In this document: piece after piece, positions 44,375 through 53,935 of the stretch | Layout: each line of letters starts with the position of its first letter | How positions within the stretch are numbered: the first letter of the stretch is position 1 | Assembly (NCBI RefSeq): GCF_003004785.1 | Contig: NZ_PVZS01000011.1 | Span: 1-64,000, forward strand | Source: Alsobacter soli | GTDB lineage: Bacteria > Pseudomonadota > Alphaproteobacteria > Rhizobiales > Beijerinckiaceae | DNA length: 64,000 bases | Direction: 5' to 3' | Notes under the pieces: model-generated | Seen by the model: the letters and a program-made list of their open reading frames with translations, nothing else | What the model was told of the DNA's origin: nothing | Database searches by the model: none | Translations under genes and position numbers: made by a program

Positions 44375-45943
44375 ATGGCCAAGTTCGACCTGAACGATGA
44401 CAGCGTGGTCGTGGTCGTCGGCTCCGGCGCCGGCGGCGGAACGCTTGCGACCGAGCTCGCCCTGAAGGGCGTCAAGGTGGTGTGCCTGGAAGCCGGCAAG
44501 CGCCACGAGATCGAGGATTTCGTCAACGACGAGTGGGCCTCCTTCGCCCAGCTCGCCTGGGCGGATATGCGCACCACCTCCGGGTCTTGGCGCGTGTCCA
44601 GGGACTTCCCCAACCTCCCGGCCTGGATCGTCAAGGCGGTGGGCGGCTCCACGGTTCATTGGGCCGGGGCCTCTCTGCGGTTCCAGGAGCACGAGTTCAA
44701 GACGCGCACCGTCTATGGCGATGTGAAGGGCGCCAACCTGCTCGACTGGCCGATCACGCTCGCGGAGCTCGAGCCCTGGTACGCCAAAGCGGAGGATCGC
44801 ATGGGCGTCACCCGCACGAACGGCATCGCGGGCCTGCCCGGCAACAACAACTTCAAGGTGCTGGAGGCCGGCGCGACCAAGGTCGGCTGCAAGGAGGTCC
44901 ACACCGGCCGGATGGCCATCAACTCGGCCCCGCGCGACGGCCGCGGCTCCTGCCAGCAGATCGGCTTCTGCTTCCAGGGCTGCAAGTCCGGCGCGAAGTG
45001 GTCGACGCTGTACGCCGAGATCCCGAAAGGCGAGGCCACCGGCAAGCTCGAGGTCCGGCCCGAGAGCTACGTGGTGCGCATCGAGCATGACGCGACCGGC
45101 AAGGTCACTGGCGTCGTGTACCACGACGCCAGCGGCCAGATGCAGCGCCAGAAGGCCCGCATCGTGGCCGTGGCCGGCAACTCCATCGAGAGCCCGCGCC
45201 TCCTGCTGAACTCCGAAAGCAGCAAGTATCCGGACGGCCTGGCCAACTCTTCAGGTCAAGTCGGCCGCAATTACATGCGGCACATGACCGGATCGGTCTA
45301 CGGCGTCTTCGAAAAGCCCGTTCGCATGTGGCGCGGCACCACCATGGCGGGCATCGTCCGCGACGAGGCGGGGCACGATCCCAAGCGCGGCTTCGTGGGC
45401 GGCTACGAGCTGGAGACGTTGTCGCTGGGGCTGCCCTTCATGGCCGCCTTCCTGGACCCCGGCTCGTGGGGCCGCGAGTTCACCACGGCGCTCGACAGTT
45501 ACGAGAACATGGCGGGGATGTGGATCGTCGGCGAGGACATGCCACAGGGGAAGAACCGCATCACCTTGGACAAGAACGCCAAGGACAAGTACGGGCTTCC
45601 GGTGGCGAACGTGTATTTCGACGACCACCCCAACGACGCGGCGATGCGCAGCCACGCCTACGCCAAGGGCACGGCCATCTATGACGCGGTGGGCGCGACC
45701 CGCACGTTCCCGACGACGCCTTACCCCTCCACGCACAATCTCGGCACGAACCGCATGTCCGAGAAGCCGCGCGACGGGGTCGTGAACAAATACGGCCAGG
45801 CCCACGACGTGAAGAACCTCTTCGTGTCCGACGGCTCGCAGTTCACCACCGGGGGCGCCGAGAACCCGACCCTCACCATCGTGGCCCTCGCGCTCCGGCA
45901 GGCCGACTACATCGCCGACCAGATGTCCAAAAACATCGTGTGA
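44375..45943 (+). CDS. GMC-family FAD oxidoreductase with FAD-GDH-like Fe-S cysteine motif
   Basis: The 522-residue flavoprotein has the GMC FAD site VVVVGSGAGGGTLATELALKG at about residues 11-31, the VGGSTVHWAGAS motif near 89-100, active-site STHNLGTNR and C-terminal GGAENPTLTIVALALRQ. Three cysteines (C193, C199, C203) in C-x5-C-x3-C match the spacing that binds a [3Fe-4S] cluster in bacterial FAD-glucose dehydrogenase. It has no signal peptide and probably exports with the Tat subunit encoded just upstream. The donor sugar or alcohol is unknown. AGGGCGGAG precedes ATG 44375. Confidence 0.88.
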   Translation: MAKFDLNDDSVVVVVGSGAGGGTLATELALKGVKVVCLEAGKRHEIEDFVNDEWASFAQLAWADMRTTSGSWRVSRDFPNLPAWIVKAVGGSTVHWAGASLRFQEHEFKTRTVYGDVKGANLLDWPITLAELEPWYAKAEDRMGVTRTNGIAGLPGNNNFKVLEAGATKVGCKEVHTGRMAINSAPRDGRGSCQQIGFCFQGCKSGAKWSTLYAEIPKGEATGKLEVRPESYVVRIEHDATGKVTGVVYHDASGQMQRQKARIVAVAGNSIESPRLLLNSESSKYPDGLANSSGQVGRNYMRHMTGSVYGVFEKPVRMWRGTTMAGIVRDEAGHDPKRGFVGGYELETLSLGLPFMAAFLDPGSWGREFTTALDSYENMAGMWIVGEDMPQGKNRITLDKNAKDKYGLPVANVYFDDHPNDAAMRSHAYAKGTAIYDAVGATRTFPTTPYPSTHNLGTNRMSEKPRDGVVNKYGQAHDVKNLFVSDGSQFTTGGAENPTLTIVALALRQADYIADQMSKNIV

Positions 45944-45994
45944 GGCGTCGTCCTCCGCCCTGAGCCGCGAGGGCGGGCAGTCGGCTCCCTGTCC

Positions 45995-46032
45995 GTCCTT
46001 GCGAGGAGCGAAGCGACGAAGCAATCCAGGAG
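45995..46032. repeat. 38-bp dispersed repeat
   Basis: The 38 bases are identical to 36500-36537 (beginning GTCCTTGCGAGGAGCGAAGC and ending GCAATCCAGGAG). A diverged copy is at 30640-30673. All three lie in gaps after gene 3' ends, the pattern of REP/palindromic intergenic elements. Here it sits between the GMC gene and the leuD terminator. Confidence 0.85.
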
Positions 46033-46066
46033 CCCTCGGCACAGTTCTTTCAGCCGCAGCACAAAC

Positions 46067-46098
46067 AAAAAGGGCGCTCCCGAAGGAGCGCCCTTTTC
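46067..46098 (-). terminator. Rho-independent terminator of leuD (works on minus strand, likely bidirectional)
   Basis: A 10-bp perfect stem, AGGGCGCTCC at 46071-46080 with GGAGCGCCCT at 46085-46094, closes a four-base CGAA loop (UUCG on the minus strand). On the minus strand it is followed by TTTTTGTTT, giving a strong terminator 24 bases after the leuD stop. A shorter T run on the plus strand may also stop transcription from the GMC gene. Confidence 0.9.
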
Positions 46099-46121
46099 AT
46101 GCCGGCCGGTTTCCGGATCCC

Positions 46122-46727
46122 TTACAGCCAGGGCTGCGACTGGGTCTTGGCCTTCTCGTAGGTGTCGATGCTGGAAGCCTTCTCCATGGTCAGGCCGATG
46201 TCGTCCAGGCCGTTCAGCAGGCAGTGCTTGCGGAACGGGTCGATGTCGAACTTCACCACGCCGCCGTCGGGACCGCGGATCTCCTGAGACTCGAGATCCA
46301 CCGTCAGGGTCGCGTTGGCGCCGCGCTTGGCGTCGTCGAACAGCTTGTCCAGGTCTTCCTGGCTGACCTTGATCGGCAAAATGCCGTTCTTGAAGCAGTT
46401 GTTGTAGAAGATATCCGCGAAGCTCGTGGAGATCACGCAGCGGATTCCGAAGTCGAGCAGGGCCCAGGGCGCGTGCTCGCGTGACGAGCCGCAGCCGAAA
46501 TTGTCGCCCGCGACCAGGATCTGCGCCTTGCGGTAGGCCGGTTGGTTCAGCACGAAGTCGGGGTTCTCCGACCCGTCCTCCTTGAACCGCATCTCCGCGA
46601 AGAGCCCCGCGCCGAGCCCGGTGCGCTTGATGGTCTTCAGGTACTGCTTCGGGATGATCATGTCCGTGTCGACGTTCATGATCTCCAGCGGGGCGGCGAC
46701 GCCGGTGAGCGTGGTGAAGGGCTGCAT
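46122..46727 (-). CDS. leuD: 3-isopropylmalate dehydratase small subunit
   Basis: The 201-residue protein is the LeuD subunit that pairs with LeuC to isomerise 2- to 3-isopropylmalate. It shows [52 protein letters not shown] and [18 protein letters not shown], all family signatures. ATG 46727. A hairpin terminator follows its stop. LeuC is encoded 1.3 kb upstream on the same strand with three unrelated genes between them. Confidence 0.97.
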   Translation of the reverse strand: MQPFTTLTGVAAPLEIMNVDTDMIIPKQYLKTIKRTGLGAGLFAEMRFKEDGSENPDFVLNQPAYRKAQILVAGDNFGCGSSREHAPWALLDFGIRCVISTSFADIFYNNCFKNGILPIKVSQEDLDKLFDDAKRGANATLTVDLESQEIRGPDGGVVKFDIDPFRKHCLLNGLDDIGLTMEKASSIDTYEKAKTQSQPWL

Positions 46728-46821
46728 GGGTGTCTATCTCTCGCGAGCGGCTGCCAATCTTGCAGGCGTTCTAGACCAAACGGAGCCTGAGGGGAAACCG
46801 GATTCTCCGACCCGCCGGCGC

Positions 46822-47244
46822 CTACTCGGCCGCGGCCTCGATCCCGTACATGTCGTCGTCGCTGAGCCCGAAATGATGCCCGATCTCGTGCACGAGCACG
46901 TGGGTGACGAGATGTCCCAGGGTCTCCTCGTGGGCCGCCCAGTAATCGAGGATGGGACGCCGGTAGAGCCAGACCATGTTGGGGAACTGCCCGGTTTGGG
47001 GCGTCGCGCCCGCCTGGGCGAGGCCCGTGCCGCGGAACAGCCCGAGCAGGTCGAACTCCGTCTCGCACTGCATCTCGTCGAGCGTCTCGTCGTCGGGGAA
47101 GTCCTCGACCTTGATGACGACGCCCTCGCAGAGCGCACGGAACTCCGCCGGAAGGCGCCCGAAGGCCTTCTCGGCCAAAGTCTCGAAGTCGTCCAGGCTC
47201 GGGGCCGGAAGGCTGGCCCAGTCGGGCGCCGGCGCGGAAGTCAT
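46822..47244 (-). CDS. Zincin-like metallopeptidase family protein
   Basis: The 140-residue protein has the HExxH motif HEIGHHFG (H119, E120, H123) and the conserved opening of the DUF1025-type zincins (LPAEFRALCEGVVIKVEDFPDDE). This family is widespread in bacteria and has no established substrate. It lacks a signal peptide and so acts in the cytoplasm. ATG 47244 has GGAGA upstream. It sits between leuD and a small membrane-protein gene on the minus strand. Confidence 0.83.
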   Translation of the reverse strand: MTSAPAPDWASLPAPSLDDFETLAEKAFGRLPAEFRALCEGVVIKVEDFPDDETLDEMQCETEFDLLGLFRGTGLAQAGATPQTGQFPNMVWLYRRPILDYWAAHEETLGHLVTHVLVHEIGHHFGLSDDDMYGIEAAAE

Positions 47245-47266
47245 GGAAATCTCCGGATGAACTGTC

Positions 47267-47548
47267 CTAGCGGGTGAAATAGCCGCTGAGGTCCGCCAAC
47301 AGGTAGAGCACGAACAGCAGGGCCAGAACACGCGCGATGCGCTTGCCCCAGACCTCGATACGATCGTCCTGGGGCGCGTCGCCGGCGCTGAAATGTCGGG
47401 CTGCGCGCGCCATGGCCGAGCCGAGCACGGGCCCGCTCTCCGCTTCCGCCCGCGCCAGGATCTCCCGTGACTCGCGTTTGCGCTCCTCGTCGTCCGGCGT
47501 GCTCGCCATGCCCTGTCCCGTCTCCCGGCGCCACCAATCGCGCTCCAT
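47267..47548 (-). CDS. Small C-terminal-anchored membrane protein, hypothetical
   Basis: The 93-residue product has a charged N-terminal half rich in Arg/Glu (DDEERKRESREILARAEAES) and a single C-terminal TM helix (VLALLFVLYLLADLSGYF). No family is recognised. ATG 47548 gives the longest plausible protein; ATG 47509 is an alternative. It is 22 bases upstream of the zincin gene and probably cotranscribed with it. Confidence 0.6.
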   Translation of the reverse strand: MERDWWRRETGQGMASTPDDEERKRESREILARAEAESGPVLGSAMARAARHFSAGDAPQDDRIEVWGKRIARVLALLFVLYLLADLSGYFTR

Positions 47549-47663
47549 CGGCGTTCATCTTCTTGAACGCTGGCTGAACGCCGCGTTGCAGGTGCGTTCA
47601 GCCGAGGGTTGTCACCCTACGTTCATGCCGAGGGGCACGGCGTATATGGAAGGAAATCGTACC

Positions 47664-47966
47664 ATGCTTTCACCCCGCACACTCGCCCTCCAGGTCGCCG
47701 CGGCCGGCGCCCTCCTTGTCGGCGGACTCGCCGGCGCCCAGGCGGCTCCCCTCCCGCCAGTGGCCGCCGTCGCCCCGGTCCAGTCCGAAGGCCTGACCAC
47801 CACCGTGCAGTGGTATGGGCACGGCTACTACGGCCCGCGCCGACATTACTGGGGCCCCCGTCGTTACTGGGGCCCGGGCCCCTACTGGGGTGGCCCGCGC
47901 TGCCGCGTCGTGCGCCGCTGGGACCCCTATTGGGGCGGCTGGCGCGTCGTCCGCCGCTGCTGGTGA
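47664..47966 (+). CDS. Small exported Gly/Tyr/Trp/Arg-rich protein
   Basis: The 100-residue product has a signal peptide (about residues 1-27, cleaved near GAQAAP) and a mature region of repeated Tyr/Trp-Gly-Pro-Arg units (YYGPRRHYWGPRRYWGPGPY) ending with two cysteines. Such small aromatic, basic secreted proteins are common in Hyphomicrobiales and uncharacterised. AAGGAA precedes ATG 47664. A strong hairpin terminator follows. Confidence 0.75.
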   Translation: MLSPRTLALQVAAAGALLVGGLAGAQAAPLPPVAAVAPVQSEGLTTTVQWYGHGYYGPRRHYWGPRRYWGPGPYWGGPRCRVVRRWDPYWGGWRVVRRCW

Positions 47967-47988
47967 GCGCGGCCAAGGCCTGAAACAG

Positions 47989-48020
47989 AAGCCCGGGCGC
48001 GAGCCCGGGCTTTTCCTTTT
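47989..48020. terminator. Rho-independent terminator, bidirectional
   Basis: GCCCGGGC at 47991-47998 pairs with GCCCGGGC at 48003-48010 around a GCGA loop, followed on the plus strand by TTTTCCTTTT. It ends the small exported-protein transcript. On the minus strand the flanking TTCTG gives a weaker terminator for leuC, whose stop lies at 48048. Confidence 0.85.
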
Positions 48021-48047
48021 GGATCGCCGTGATCGAGCGCGATCGGC

Positions 48048-49451
48048 TCAGCGCCACTCGCGGATGTCGACGAAGCGGCCGGCGATGGCCGCGGCCGCCG
48101 CCATCACCGGCGACACGAGGTGCGTGCGGCCGCGGAAGCCCTGGCGTCCCTCGAAGTTGCGGTTCGACGTGGAGGCGCAGCGCTCGCCCGGCGACAGCTT
48201 GTCGGCGTTCATGGCCAGGCACATGGAGCACCCCGGCTCGCGCCAGTCGAAGCCGGCGGCCTTGAAAATCTTGTCCAGACCCTCTTCCTCGGCCTGCAGC
48301 TTCACAAGTCCCGACCCCGGCACGATCATCGCGTTGACGTTGGCGTTGACCGTCTTGCCCTCGACCACCTTGGCCACGGCCCGCAGGTCCTCGATGCGGC
48401 CGTTCGTGCAGGAGCCGATGAACACGCGGTCGACGGCGATGTCCTGGATGCGCTCGCCGCCCTTCAGGCCCATGTACTCCAGCGCGCGGGCGATCGCCGC
48501 CTTCTTCTGCTCCGTGGGGGCATCCTCGGGCCGCGGCACCGTGCCGGTGATGGAGGCGACGTCCTCGGGGCTGGTGCCCCAGGTCACGATCGGGGGCAGG
48601 CTGGCCGCGTCGAGGCGGATCTCCCGGTCGAAGTGCGCGCCGTCGTCGGTCGCCAGCGTGCGCCAGTAGTCGACGGCCATGTCCCAGGCCATGCCCTTGG
48701 GCGCCTTGGGCTTGTCCTTCAGGTACGCGAAAGTCTTCTCGTCCGGGGCGATCAGGCCCGCGCGGGCGCCCCCCTCGATGGTCATGTTGCAGACCGTCAT
48801 GCGGCCTTCCATGGAGAGCGACCGGATCGCCTCCCCGGCGAACTCGATGACGCTGCCCGTGCCGCCGGCCGTGCCGATCTCGCCAATGATGGCCAGGATG
48901 ATGTCCTTGGCGGTGACGCCGGGCGGCAGCTGGCCGTCCACCGTCACGCGCATGTTCTTGGCCTTCTTCTGGATCAGCGTCTGCGTGGCGAGCACGTGCT
49001 CCACCTCGCTGGTGCCGATGCCGTGGGCCAGGGCCCCGAAGGCGCCGTGCGTGGAGGTGTGGCTGTCGCCGCACACAATGGTCGTACCCGGCAGGGTGAA
49101 GCCCTGCTCCGGCCCGATGATGTGCACGATGCCCTGCCGCTGGTCGAGCTCGTCGTAGTACTCGATGCCGAAGTCGCGGGCGTTCTCGGCGAGCGTCTGC
49201 ACCTGGGTGCGCGACTCGGGGTCATCGATGCCCTGGGAGCGGTCCGTGGTCGGGACGTTGTGGTCCACGACGGCCAGCGTCTTCTCAGGAGCCCGCACCT
49301 TGCGGCCCGACACGCGCAAGCCCTCGAAGGCCTGCGGGCTGGTCACTTCATGCACGAGGTGGCGGTCGATGTAGAGAAGGCAGGTGCCGTCCGGCTGCTG
49401 ATCGACGACGTGGTCGTCCCAGATCTTGTCGTACAGGGTGCGCGGGGCCAT
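48048..49451 (-). CDS. leuC: 3-isopropylmalate dehydratase large subunit
   Basis: The 467-residue protein is the [4Fe-4S] aconitase-family large subunit that works with LeuD in leucine synthesis. It shows [11 protein letters not shown] at the start, [45 protein letters not shown] and [11 protein letters not shown], which supplies cluster cysteines. ATG 49451 has AGAGGCAG upstream; an upstream extension to 49574 is not conserved-looking. Length is normal. Confidence 0.97.
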   Translation of the reverse strand: MAPRTLYDKIWDDHVVDQQPDGTCLLYIDRHLVHEVTSPQAFEGLRVSGRKVRAPEKTLAVVDHNVPTTDRSQGIDDPESRTQVQTLAENARDFGIEYYDELDQRQGIVHIIGPEQGFTLPGTTIVCGDSHTSTHGAFGALAHGIGTSEVEHVLATQTLIQKKAKNMRVTVDGQLPPGVTAKDIILAIIGEIGTAGGTGSVIEFAGEAIRSLSMEGRMTVCNMTIEGGARAGLIAPDEKTFAYLKDKPKAPKGMAWDMAVDYWRTLATDDGAHFDREIRLDAASLPPIVTWGTSPEDVASITGTVPRPEDAPTEQKKAAIARALEYMGLKGGERIQDIAVDRVFIGSCTNGRIEDLRAVAKVVEGKTVNANVNAMIVPGSGLVKLQAEEEGLDKIFKAAGFDWREPGCSMCLAMNADKLSPGERCASTSNRNFEGRQGFRGRTHLVSPVMAAAAAIAGRFVDIREWR

Positions 49452-49572
49452 GGCTCTGCCTCTGTGCAGGGGAACGGAATGCTGGGCTTCCTTTACCGAA
49501 GCGCGGCCGCGAAGGGAAGGGCGCGAACGGCCGCGCCCCCCGCGGACCGGCTCACCCAATCTTAAGCCCGGC

Positions 49573-51057
49573 ATGGTGTTTTCTCCGGGTCAGAGGCCGC
49601 TGCGAGGCGGACCTCGGCGTTGTGCAGGCCCAGGCGTGACCCGATTCCTGATCTCGATCTCCAACTCGGCCGTTAGCGCGATCCTGATGGTGGCGCTGAG
49701 CTGGATGCTGCCGCCCTCAGCCTTCGGCGAGCTCACCTACGCCCGCGGCGTCGTGCTGTTCGGCGCCACGTCACTGTTCGACTGGCTGTCGCTCAGCATC
49801 ATCCGCTACTGGGTGGGGGAGACGGAAGGCCGGGAGAACCGACGCGTCACCCTGGAGGCCTCCATGGCTGGCGCGGTGATGCTGGTGCCGCCTCTTTCGT
49901 TCCTAGCCTACGCTCTGGCCCCCGCCCAGGTCAGCGGGCCGATGCTGCTGGCGATCGCCGTGCACGTAGCCGCGCTCGGCTATGTCGAGAGCCGGGTCGC
50001 CATCGCGCGCTCGACCTGCGACGACCGCGACCTGGGCATGCTGATCCTGCCGCGCGCCGCAGCGACGCTGCTGTTCGCCCTGGGGGCCGTCTGGGCCGGC
50101 GCCGGCGCGGTCGGGGTTGTGGGCGCCCTGGCGGCCGCCCAATGCGCGGGCGTGGCGTACCTCGTTCTGGCGCGCAGGCCGTTTCATCTCAGGGCAGGCT
50201 TTCCCGAGCCGGCCCAGGCGGCGCGCTTCCTGCGATTTGGCGGGGCGAGCGTGCTGGCCGACGCGGCGCTCTCCGGAGGCGCCCTCGCCCTCGCCACCCT
50301 GGCGATCGGGACTCACGGCGCCTCGGTATACGGCGCCTACGCCCTCGCCAACGAACTGCTGACCCGCACGGTGGGGGCAGCGGGCTTCGCCCTGGAGCTG
50401 GCCCTCCTGCCCCTGGCGCTCACCGCGCTGGTAGAGCAGGGCCGAGAAGCCGGCAGAACCACCCTCTCCACCAACATCGGCTTCAGCATTGCAGTTCTCG
50501 CGCCGATGCTTCTGGGCTTCTACCTGGTTGCGCCCGCATTCGCGCGGCTCGCCTTGAGCCCGGACCAGCGGGACATGTTCGTGCAGCTGTCCGGCTGGGT
50601 GGCCTTGCAATGCGTCTTCACGGCTGGGCGGCAGTTCATCCTGAACCAGCCGCTCTTCGCCGCGGAGCGAACGGCGCCTGCCCTGTGGTGTGTGTTGGCG
50701 GGTGTGGTGGCGTCGGTCGCCGCCGGCGTGGTCCTGGTTCCAACGCATGGCGCGCTGGGGATCGCCTGGGCCCAGACCTCCGGCGCGGGGCTCACCTTCG
50801 CGCTGCAGGCCCTGGTGGTCTGGCGCGTCTTTCCGGCGGGCCCGCCCTGGCGGAGCCTCGCCCGCATCGGAGCCGCCTGCGCCACGATGGCCCTCGTCCT
50901 CTGGCCGTTGCGCCAGGAGCTGCACGGCGTGACGGGCCTCGCCGCCATGGTGGCGCTCGGGGCGGCCGCTTATGGTGTCGCCCTGTGGGCGCTCGATTTC
51001 CAGGGGCTCCGCAAACAGAAAGGCCTGCGGGCGCTGAAGCTGCGCACGCAGGCCTGA
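49573..51057 (+). CDS. Polysaccharide flippase-like (MOP/Wzx-type) membrane protein
   Basis: A 494-residue inner-membrane protein with about 12-14 TM helices. It looks like an oligosaccharide flippase/polysaccharide biosynthesis protein ([22 protein letters not shown] at the start, [23 protein letters not shown] in the second half). It would move lipid-linked glycan units across the membrane. The start is uncertain: ATG 49573 or GTG 49636, which begins just before the first TM helix. It is convergent with rplS. Confidence 0.75.
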   Translation: MVFSPGQRPLRGGPRRCAGPGVTRFLISISNSAVSAILMVALSWMLPPSAFGELTYARGVVLFGATSLFDWLSLSIIRYWVGETEGRENRRVTLEASMAGAVMLVPPLSFLAYALAPAQVSGPMLLAIAVHVAALGYVESRVAIARSTCDDRDLGMLILPRAAATLLFALGAVWAGAGAVGVVGALAAAQCAGVAYLVLARRPFHLRAGFPEPAQAARFLRFGGASVLADAALSGGALALATLAIGTHGASVYGAYALANELLTRTVGAAGFALELALLPLALTALVEQGREAGRTTLSTNIGFSIAVLAPMLLGFYLVAPAFARLALSPDQRDMFVQLSGWVALQCVFTAGRQFILNQPLFAAERTAPALWCVLAGVVASVAAGVVLVPTHGALGIAWAQTSGAGLTFALQALVVWRVFPAGPPWRSLARIGAACATMALVLWPLRQELHGVTGLAAMVALGAAAYGVALWALDFQGLRKQKGLRALKLRTQA

Positions 51058-51088
51058 ATTCTCGGGCGGCCGCCTGAGCGGCGCGGCC

Positions 51089-51484
51089 TTACTCGGCGGC
51101 CGGAGCCGCCTTGTCCGCCTTCGGGGCGTCCTTGCGCTCGGCGATGCGGGCCGACTTGCCGCGGCGGTCGCGCAGGTAATACAGCTTGGCGCGGCGCACC
51201 TTGCCGGTGCGGACGACCTTGATGGACTCGATCAGCGGCGAATAGACTGGGAAGACGCGCTCGACGCCCTCGCCGTAGCTGATCTTGCGAACCGTGAAGC
51301 TCTCGTTGAGGCCGCCGCCGTTGCGGGCGATGCAGACGCCCTCGTAGGCCTGCACGCGGGTGCGCTCGCCTTCGACGACCTTCACGTTCACCTGGACGGT
51401 GTCGCCGGGACGGAAGTCCGGGATGCCGCGGGCGGAAGCGAGGCGCTCGGCCTGCTCCTTCTCGAGCTGCTGAATGATGTCCAT
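51089..51484 (-). CDS. rplS: 50S ribosomal protein L19
   Basis: The 131-residue protein is L19 at the subunit interface of the ribosome. Family core: [63 protein letters not shown], then [20 protein letters not shown]. The Lys/Ala-rich C-terminal tail is typical for alphaproteobacteria. It is the last gene of the ffh-rpsP-rimM-trmD-rplS operon, 99 bp after trmD. The gap has a short GCCC/GGGC hairpin of unclear role. Confidence 0.97.
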   Translation of the reverse strand: MDIIQQLEKEQAERLASARGIPDFRPGDTVQVNVKVVEGERTRVQAYEGVCIARNGGGLNESFTVRKISYGEGVERVFPVYSPLIESIKVVRTGKVRRAKLYYLRDRRGKSARIAERKDAPKADKAAPAAE

Positions 51485-51583
51485 GTCACATCTCCGTTTC
51501 GCCCTGTCGGGCGAGCGTTTCGGAACGCTGTTGTCAGTTGGGACGCGGGTCCATACACGAGCCGCGACGGTTTGTCGAGCGGC

Positions 51584-52264
51584 CTACTTCAGCAGGTCGG
51601 GCCGCCGCGCGCGCGTGAGCGCCTCCGCCTGCTCGCGCCGCCAGCGGGCGATGCGCCCGTGGTCGCCCGAGAGCAGCACGTCCGGGATCGCGCGGCCCTC
51701 CCAGTCTCGCGGGCGGGTGTAGTGCGGATATTCCAGCAGCCCGCCCTCGAAACTCTCGTCCTCGCCGGAAACCTCCTTGCCCATGACGCCCGGGAGGAGC
51801 CGCACACAGGCGTCGATGGTCACAAGGGCGGCCAGTTCTCCCCCGCTGAGGATGTAGTCGCCGATGGAGACCTCCTCGAGCCGCCGCCCTTCGATGACGC
51901 GCTCGTCCACGCCCTCGAAGCGCCCGCACACGATCACCGCGCCCGGGCCCGCCGCGAGCTCCCGCACACGGGCCTGCGTCAGGGGCCGCCCACGCGGGCT
52001 CATCAACAACCGCGGACGCGCGTCATCGGCAGGGGACACGGCGTCGGTCGCCGCAGCGAGCACGTCCGCGCGGATGACCATGCCGGCCCCGCCCCCGGCG
52101 GGCGTGTCGTCCACAGCGCGGTGCCGGCCGAGGCCGTGATTGCGGATGTCGTAGGCGTCCAGCGACCAGGCCCCGCGCTTGAGCGCGTCGCCGGCGAGCG
52201 ACAGGCCGAGCGGGCCCGGAAACATCTCCGGGAAGAGCGTCAGGACCGTGGCGGACCAGGCCAT
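51584..52264 (-). CDS. trmD: tRNA (guanine-N1-)-methyltransferase
   Basis: The 226-residue SPOUT enzyme methylates G37 of tRNAs with a purine-rich anticodon-adjacent sequence, preventing frameshifts. It shows [38 protein letters not shown] (the deep-knot region follows), [12 protein letters not shown]-like [23 protein letters not shown] and [16 protein letters not shown]. It starts one base after the dehydratase-like gene stop. Confidence 0.97.
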   Translation of the reverse strand: MAWSATVLTLFPEMFPGPLGLSLAGDALKRGAWSLDAYDIRNHGLGRHRAVDDTPAGGGAGMVIRADVLAAATDAVSPADDARPRLLMSPRGRPLTQARVRELAAGPGAVIVCGRFEGVDERVIEGRRLEEVSIGDYILSGGELAALVTIDACVRLLPGVMGKEVSGEDESFEGGLLEYPHYTRPRDWEGRAIPDVLLSGDHGRIARWRREQAEALTRARRPDLLK

Positions 52265-52265
52265 C

Positions 52266-53213
52266 TCAAAGCCCGGCCAGGGTAGCCGGATCCACGTTGC
52301 CGCCGCACAACAGCACGCCTACGCGCTCGCCGGGGCGTGGCTGGTAGGCGCCCGACAGCAGGGCCCCGAAGGCGGCGGCGCCGCCCGGCTCGGAGACGAT
52401 CCGGTAATCTGTCCAGAGTCGCTTCTGCGCCTCGCGGATCGCCGCGTCAGTCACCAGGGCCACGTGGTCGATCGCCTCGCGCGCCACCGCAAACGGCAGG
52501 GCGCCGACGCGGCGGGCGCCCAGCGAATCGGCCGCGACCGACTCCACCGGAACATCGACCGGCTCGCCGGCCTCCAGCGCAGCGTGGAGGCAACGCGAGC
52601 CCTCCGGCTCAACCGCCACGACCTTCACGCGCCCGGCCAAATAGGCCGCCATGCCGGCGGCGAGGCCGCCGCCGCCGACCGCGACCAGAACCGTGTCCAG
52701 CGCCCCCATGCCGAGGAGCTCCTGGTCGCGTTCCCATTCGAGCGCCACCGTGCCCTGGCCCTCCAGGGTGCCCACAGCGTCGTAGGGATGCACCTTCAGC
52801 GCGCCGCTCTCCGCCACGTACCGGTCGCAGGCGTCCTGGGCGTCGGCGTAGCGGGCTCCGCCCACGACCACGTCGGCGCCTTGCGCCCGGATGGCCGCGA
52901 TCTTCACCGGAGAGGAGATCTCCGGAACGAAGATGCGGGCCTTATGGCCCAGCCGCCTCGCCGCGAGCGCCGTTGCGATTCCGTGGTTGCCCCCGGAGGC
53001 CGCGGCGACCCCGACGGGCGGCACGGCGCTGCCGAGCAACGTGTTGAAGGCGCCGCGGGTCTTGAAGGAGCCGGCGTCTTGCAGCAGTTCGAGCTTGAAC
53101 GTCACGATGGCCACGCCGACAGGGTCGGCGGGCATCAGCGGCGTGCGGCGCACATGCGGGGCGATGCGCTCATAGGCGGCCGCGATGGCGGCGGGGGAAA
53201 CCGGGAGCGCCAT
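52266..53213 (-). CDS. Threonine/serine dehydratase-like PLP enzyme
   Basis: The 315-residue fold-type II PLP enzyme has the Schiff-base lysine in [11 protein letters not shown] (K51), the SGGNHG phosphate loop and the [17 protein letters not shown] glycine loop. It resembles serine/threonine dehydratases that make pyruvate or 2-oxobutyrate; a serine racemase activity is also possible. It lacks a C-terminal ACT regulatory domain. It is tightly packed between carbonic anhydrase (2-bp gap) and trmD (1-bp gap), so it is coupled to the translation operon. Confidence 0.87.
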   Translation of the reverse strand: MALPVSPAAIAAAYERIAPHVRRTPLMPADPVGVAIVTFKLELLQDAGSFKTRGAFNTLLGSAVPPVGVAAASGGNHGIATALAARRLGHKARIFVPEISSPVKIAAIRAQGADVVVGGARYADAQDACDRYVAESGALKVHPYDAVGTLEGQGTVALEWERDQELLGMGALDTVLVAVGGGGLAAGMAAYLAGRVKVVAVEPEGSRCLHAALEAGEPVDVPVESVAADSLGARRVGALPFAVAREAIDHVALVTDAAIREAQKRLWTDYRIVSEPGGAAAFGALLSGAYQPRPGERVGVLLCGGNVDPATLAGL

Positions 53214-53215
53214 CG

Positions 53216-53935
53216 TCAGCCGCAATGCATGAGCGAGAAGCGGCCCTCCGGCCCGGGCCCGACGGGCTCGAAGGCCTTGCTCGCGGGATTGCGCACCAGC
53301 AGGCGACCGGTGGTCACGCCGAAATAGGCTCCATGCAGCGCGAGCCGCTTGCGTTCCACCAGGGTGCGGATGCACGGAAAGGTGAGCAGGTTGGCGATGC
53401 TGTTCTCCACCGACGCCATCCCGAGCTTCTCGAGGTAGCCTTCGTCAGACGGCGAGCCCGGCCCAGCGGCCCCGTAGGCCGGCGCGATCAGCTTGATCCA
53501 GCGGCCGATGAAATCGCCTGGCGACAGCGGCCGCGTGTAGGGATCCGCCTCGTTCTCCGCGAAGGCGCGCACGCCGCCGCAGAGCGCGTGGCCCATCACC
53601 ACGATGTGCTCGACCCGAAGGCCCATGACGGCGAACTCGAGCGCCGCCGAGGTGCCATGGTTATGCTCGTCTCCCGGCTCGTAGGGCGGCACGAGGTTCG
53701 CCACATTGCGCACCACGAAGATCTCGCCGGGTCGCGCATCGAAGATCACTTCCGGAGAGACGCGGGAGTCGCAGCACCCGATGAGCAGGACCCGCGGTTT
53801 CTGGCCGCTAGCAGCCAGCTCCTCGAAGCGCTCCCGCTCGCGTGGCAGGCGGTTCTCGCAGAAGGCTCGGTACCCCTCGAGCAGCTGTTGGGGGAATTCA
53901 GGATCGGCGGCTTGGACGACGTCTTCTTCGCTCAT
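53216..53935 (-). CDS. Beta-class carbonic anhydrase
   Basis: The 239-residue enzyme interconverts CO2 and bicarbonate. Zinc and active-site residues are visible: CCDSR (C54, D56, R58) and H116-x2-C119 in VVMGHALCGGVRAF, with HNHGTSAALEFAV between them. Length is a little above average. The start ATG overlaps the rimM stop (ATGA, 53932-53935). Bicarbonate supply could aid the crotonyl-CoA carboxylase in this genome, but the operon position is with translation genes. Confidence 0.93.
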   Translation of the reverse strand: MSEEDVVQAADPEFPQQLLEGYRAFCENRLPRERERFEELAASGQKPRVLLIGCCDSRVSPEVIFDARPGEIFVVRNVANLVPPYEPGDEHNHGTSAALEFAVMGLRVEHIVVMGHALCGGVRAFAENEADPYTRPLSPGDFIGRWIKLIAPAYGAAGPGSPSDEGYLEKLGMASVENSIANLLTFPCIRTLVERKRLALHGAYFGVTTGRLLVRNPASKAFEPVGPGPEGRFSLMHCG

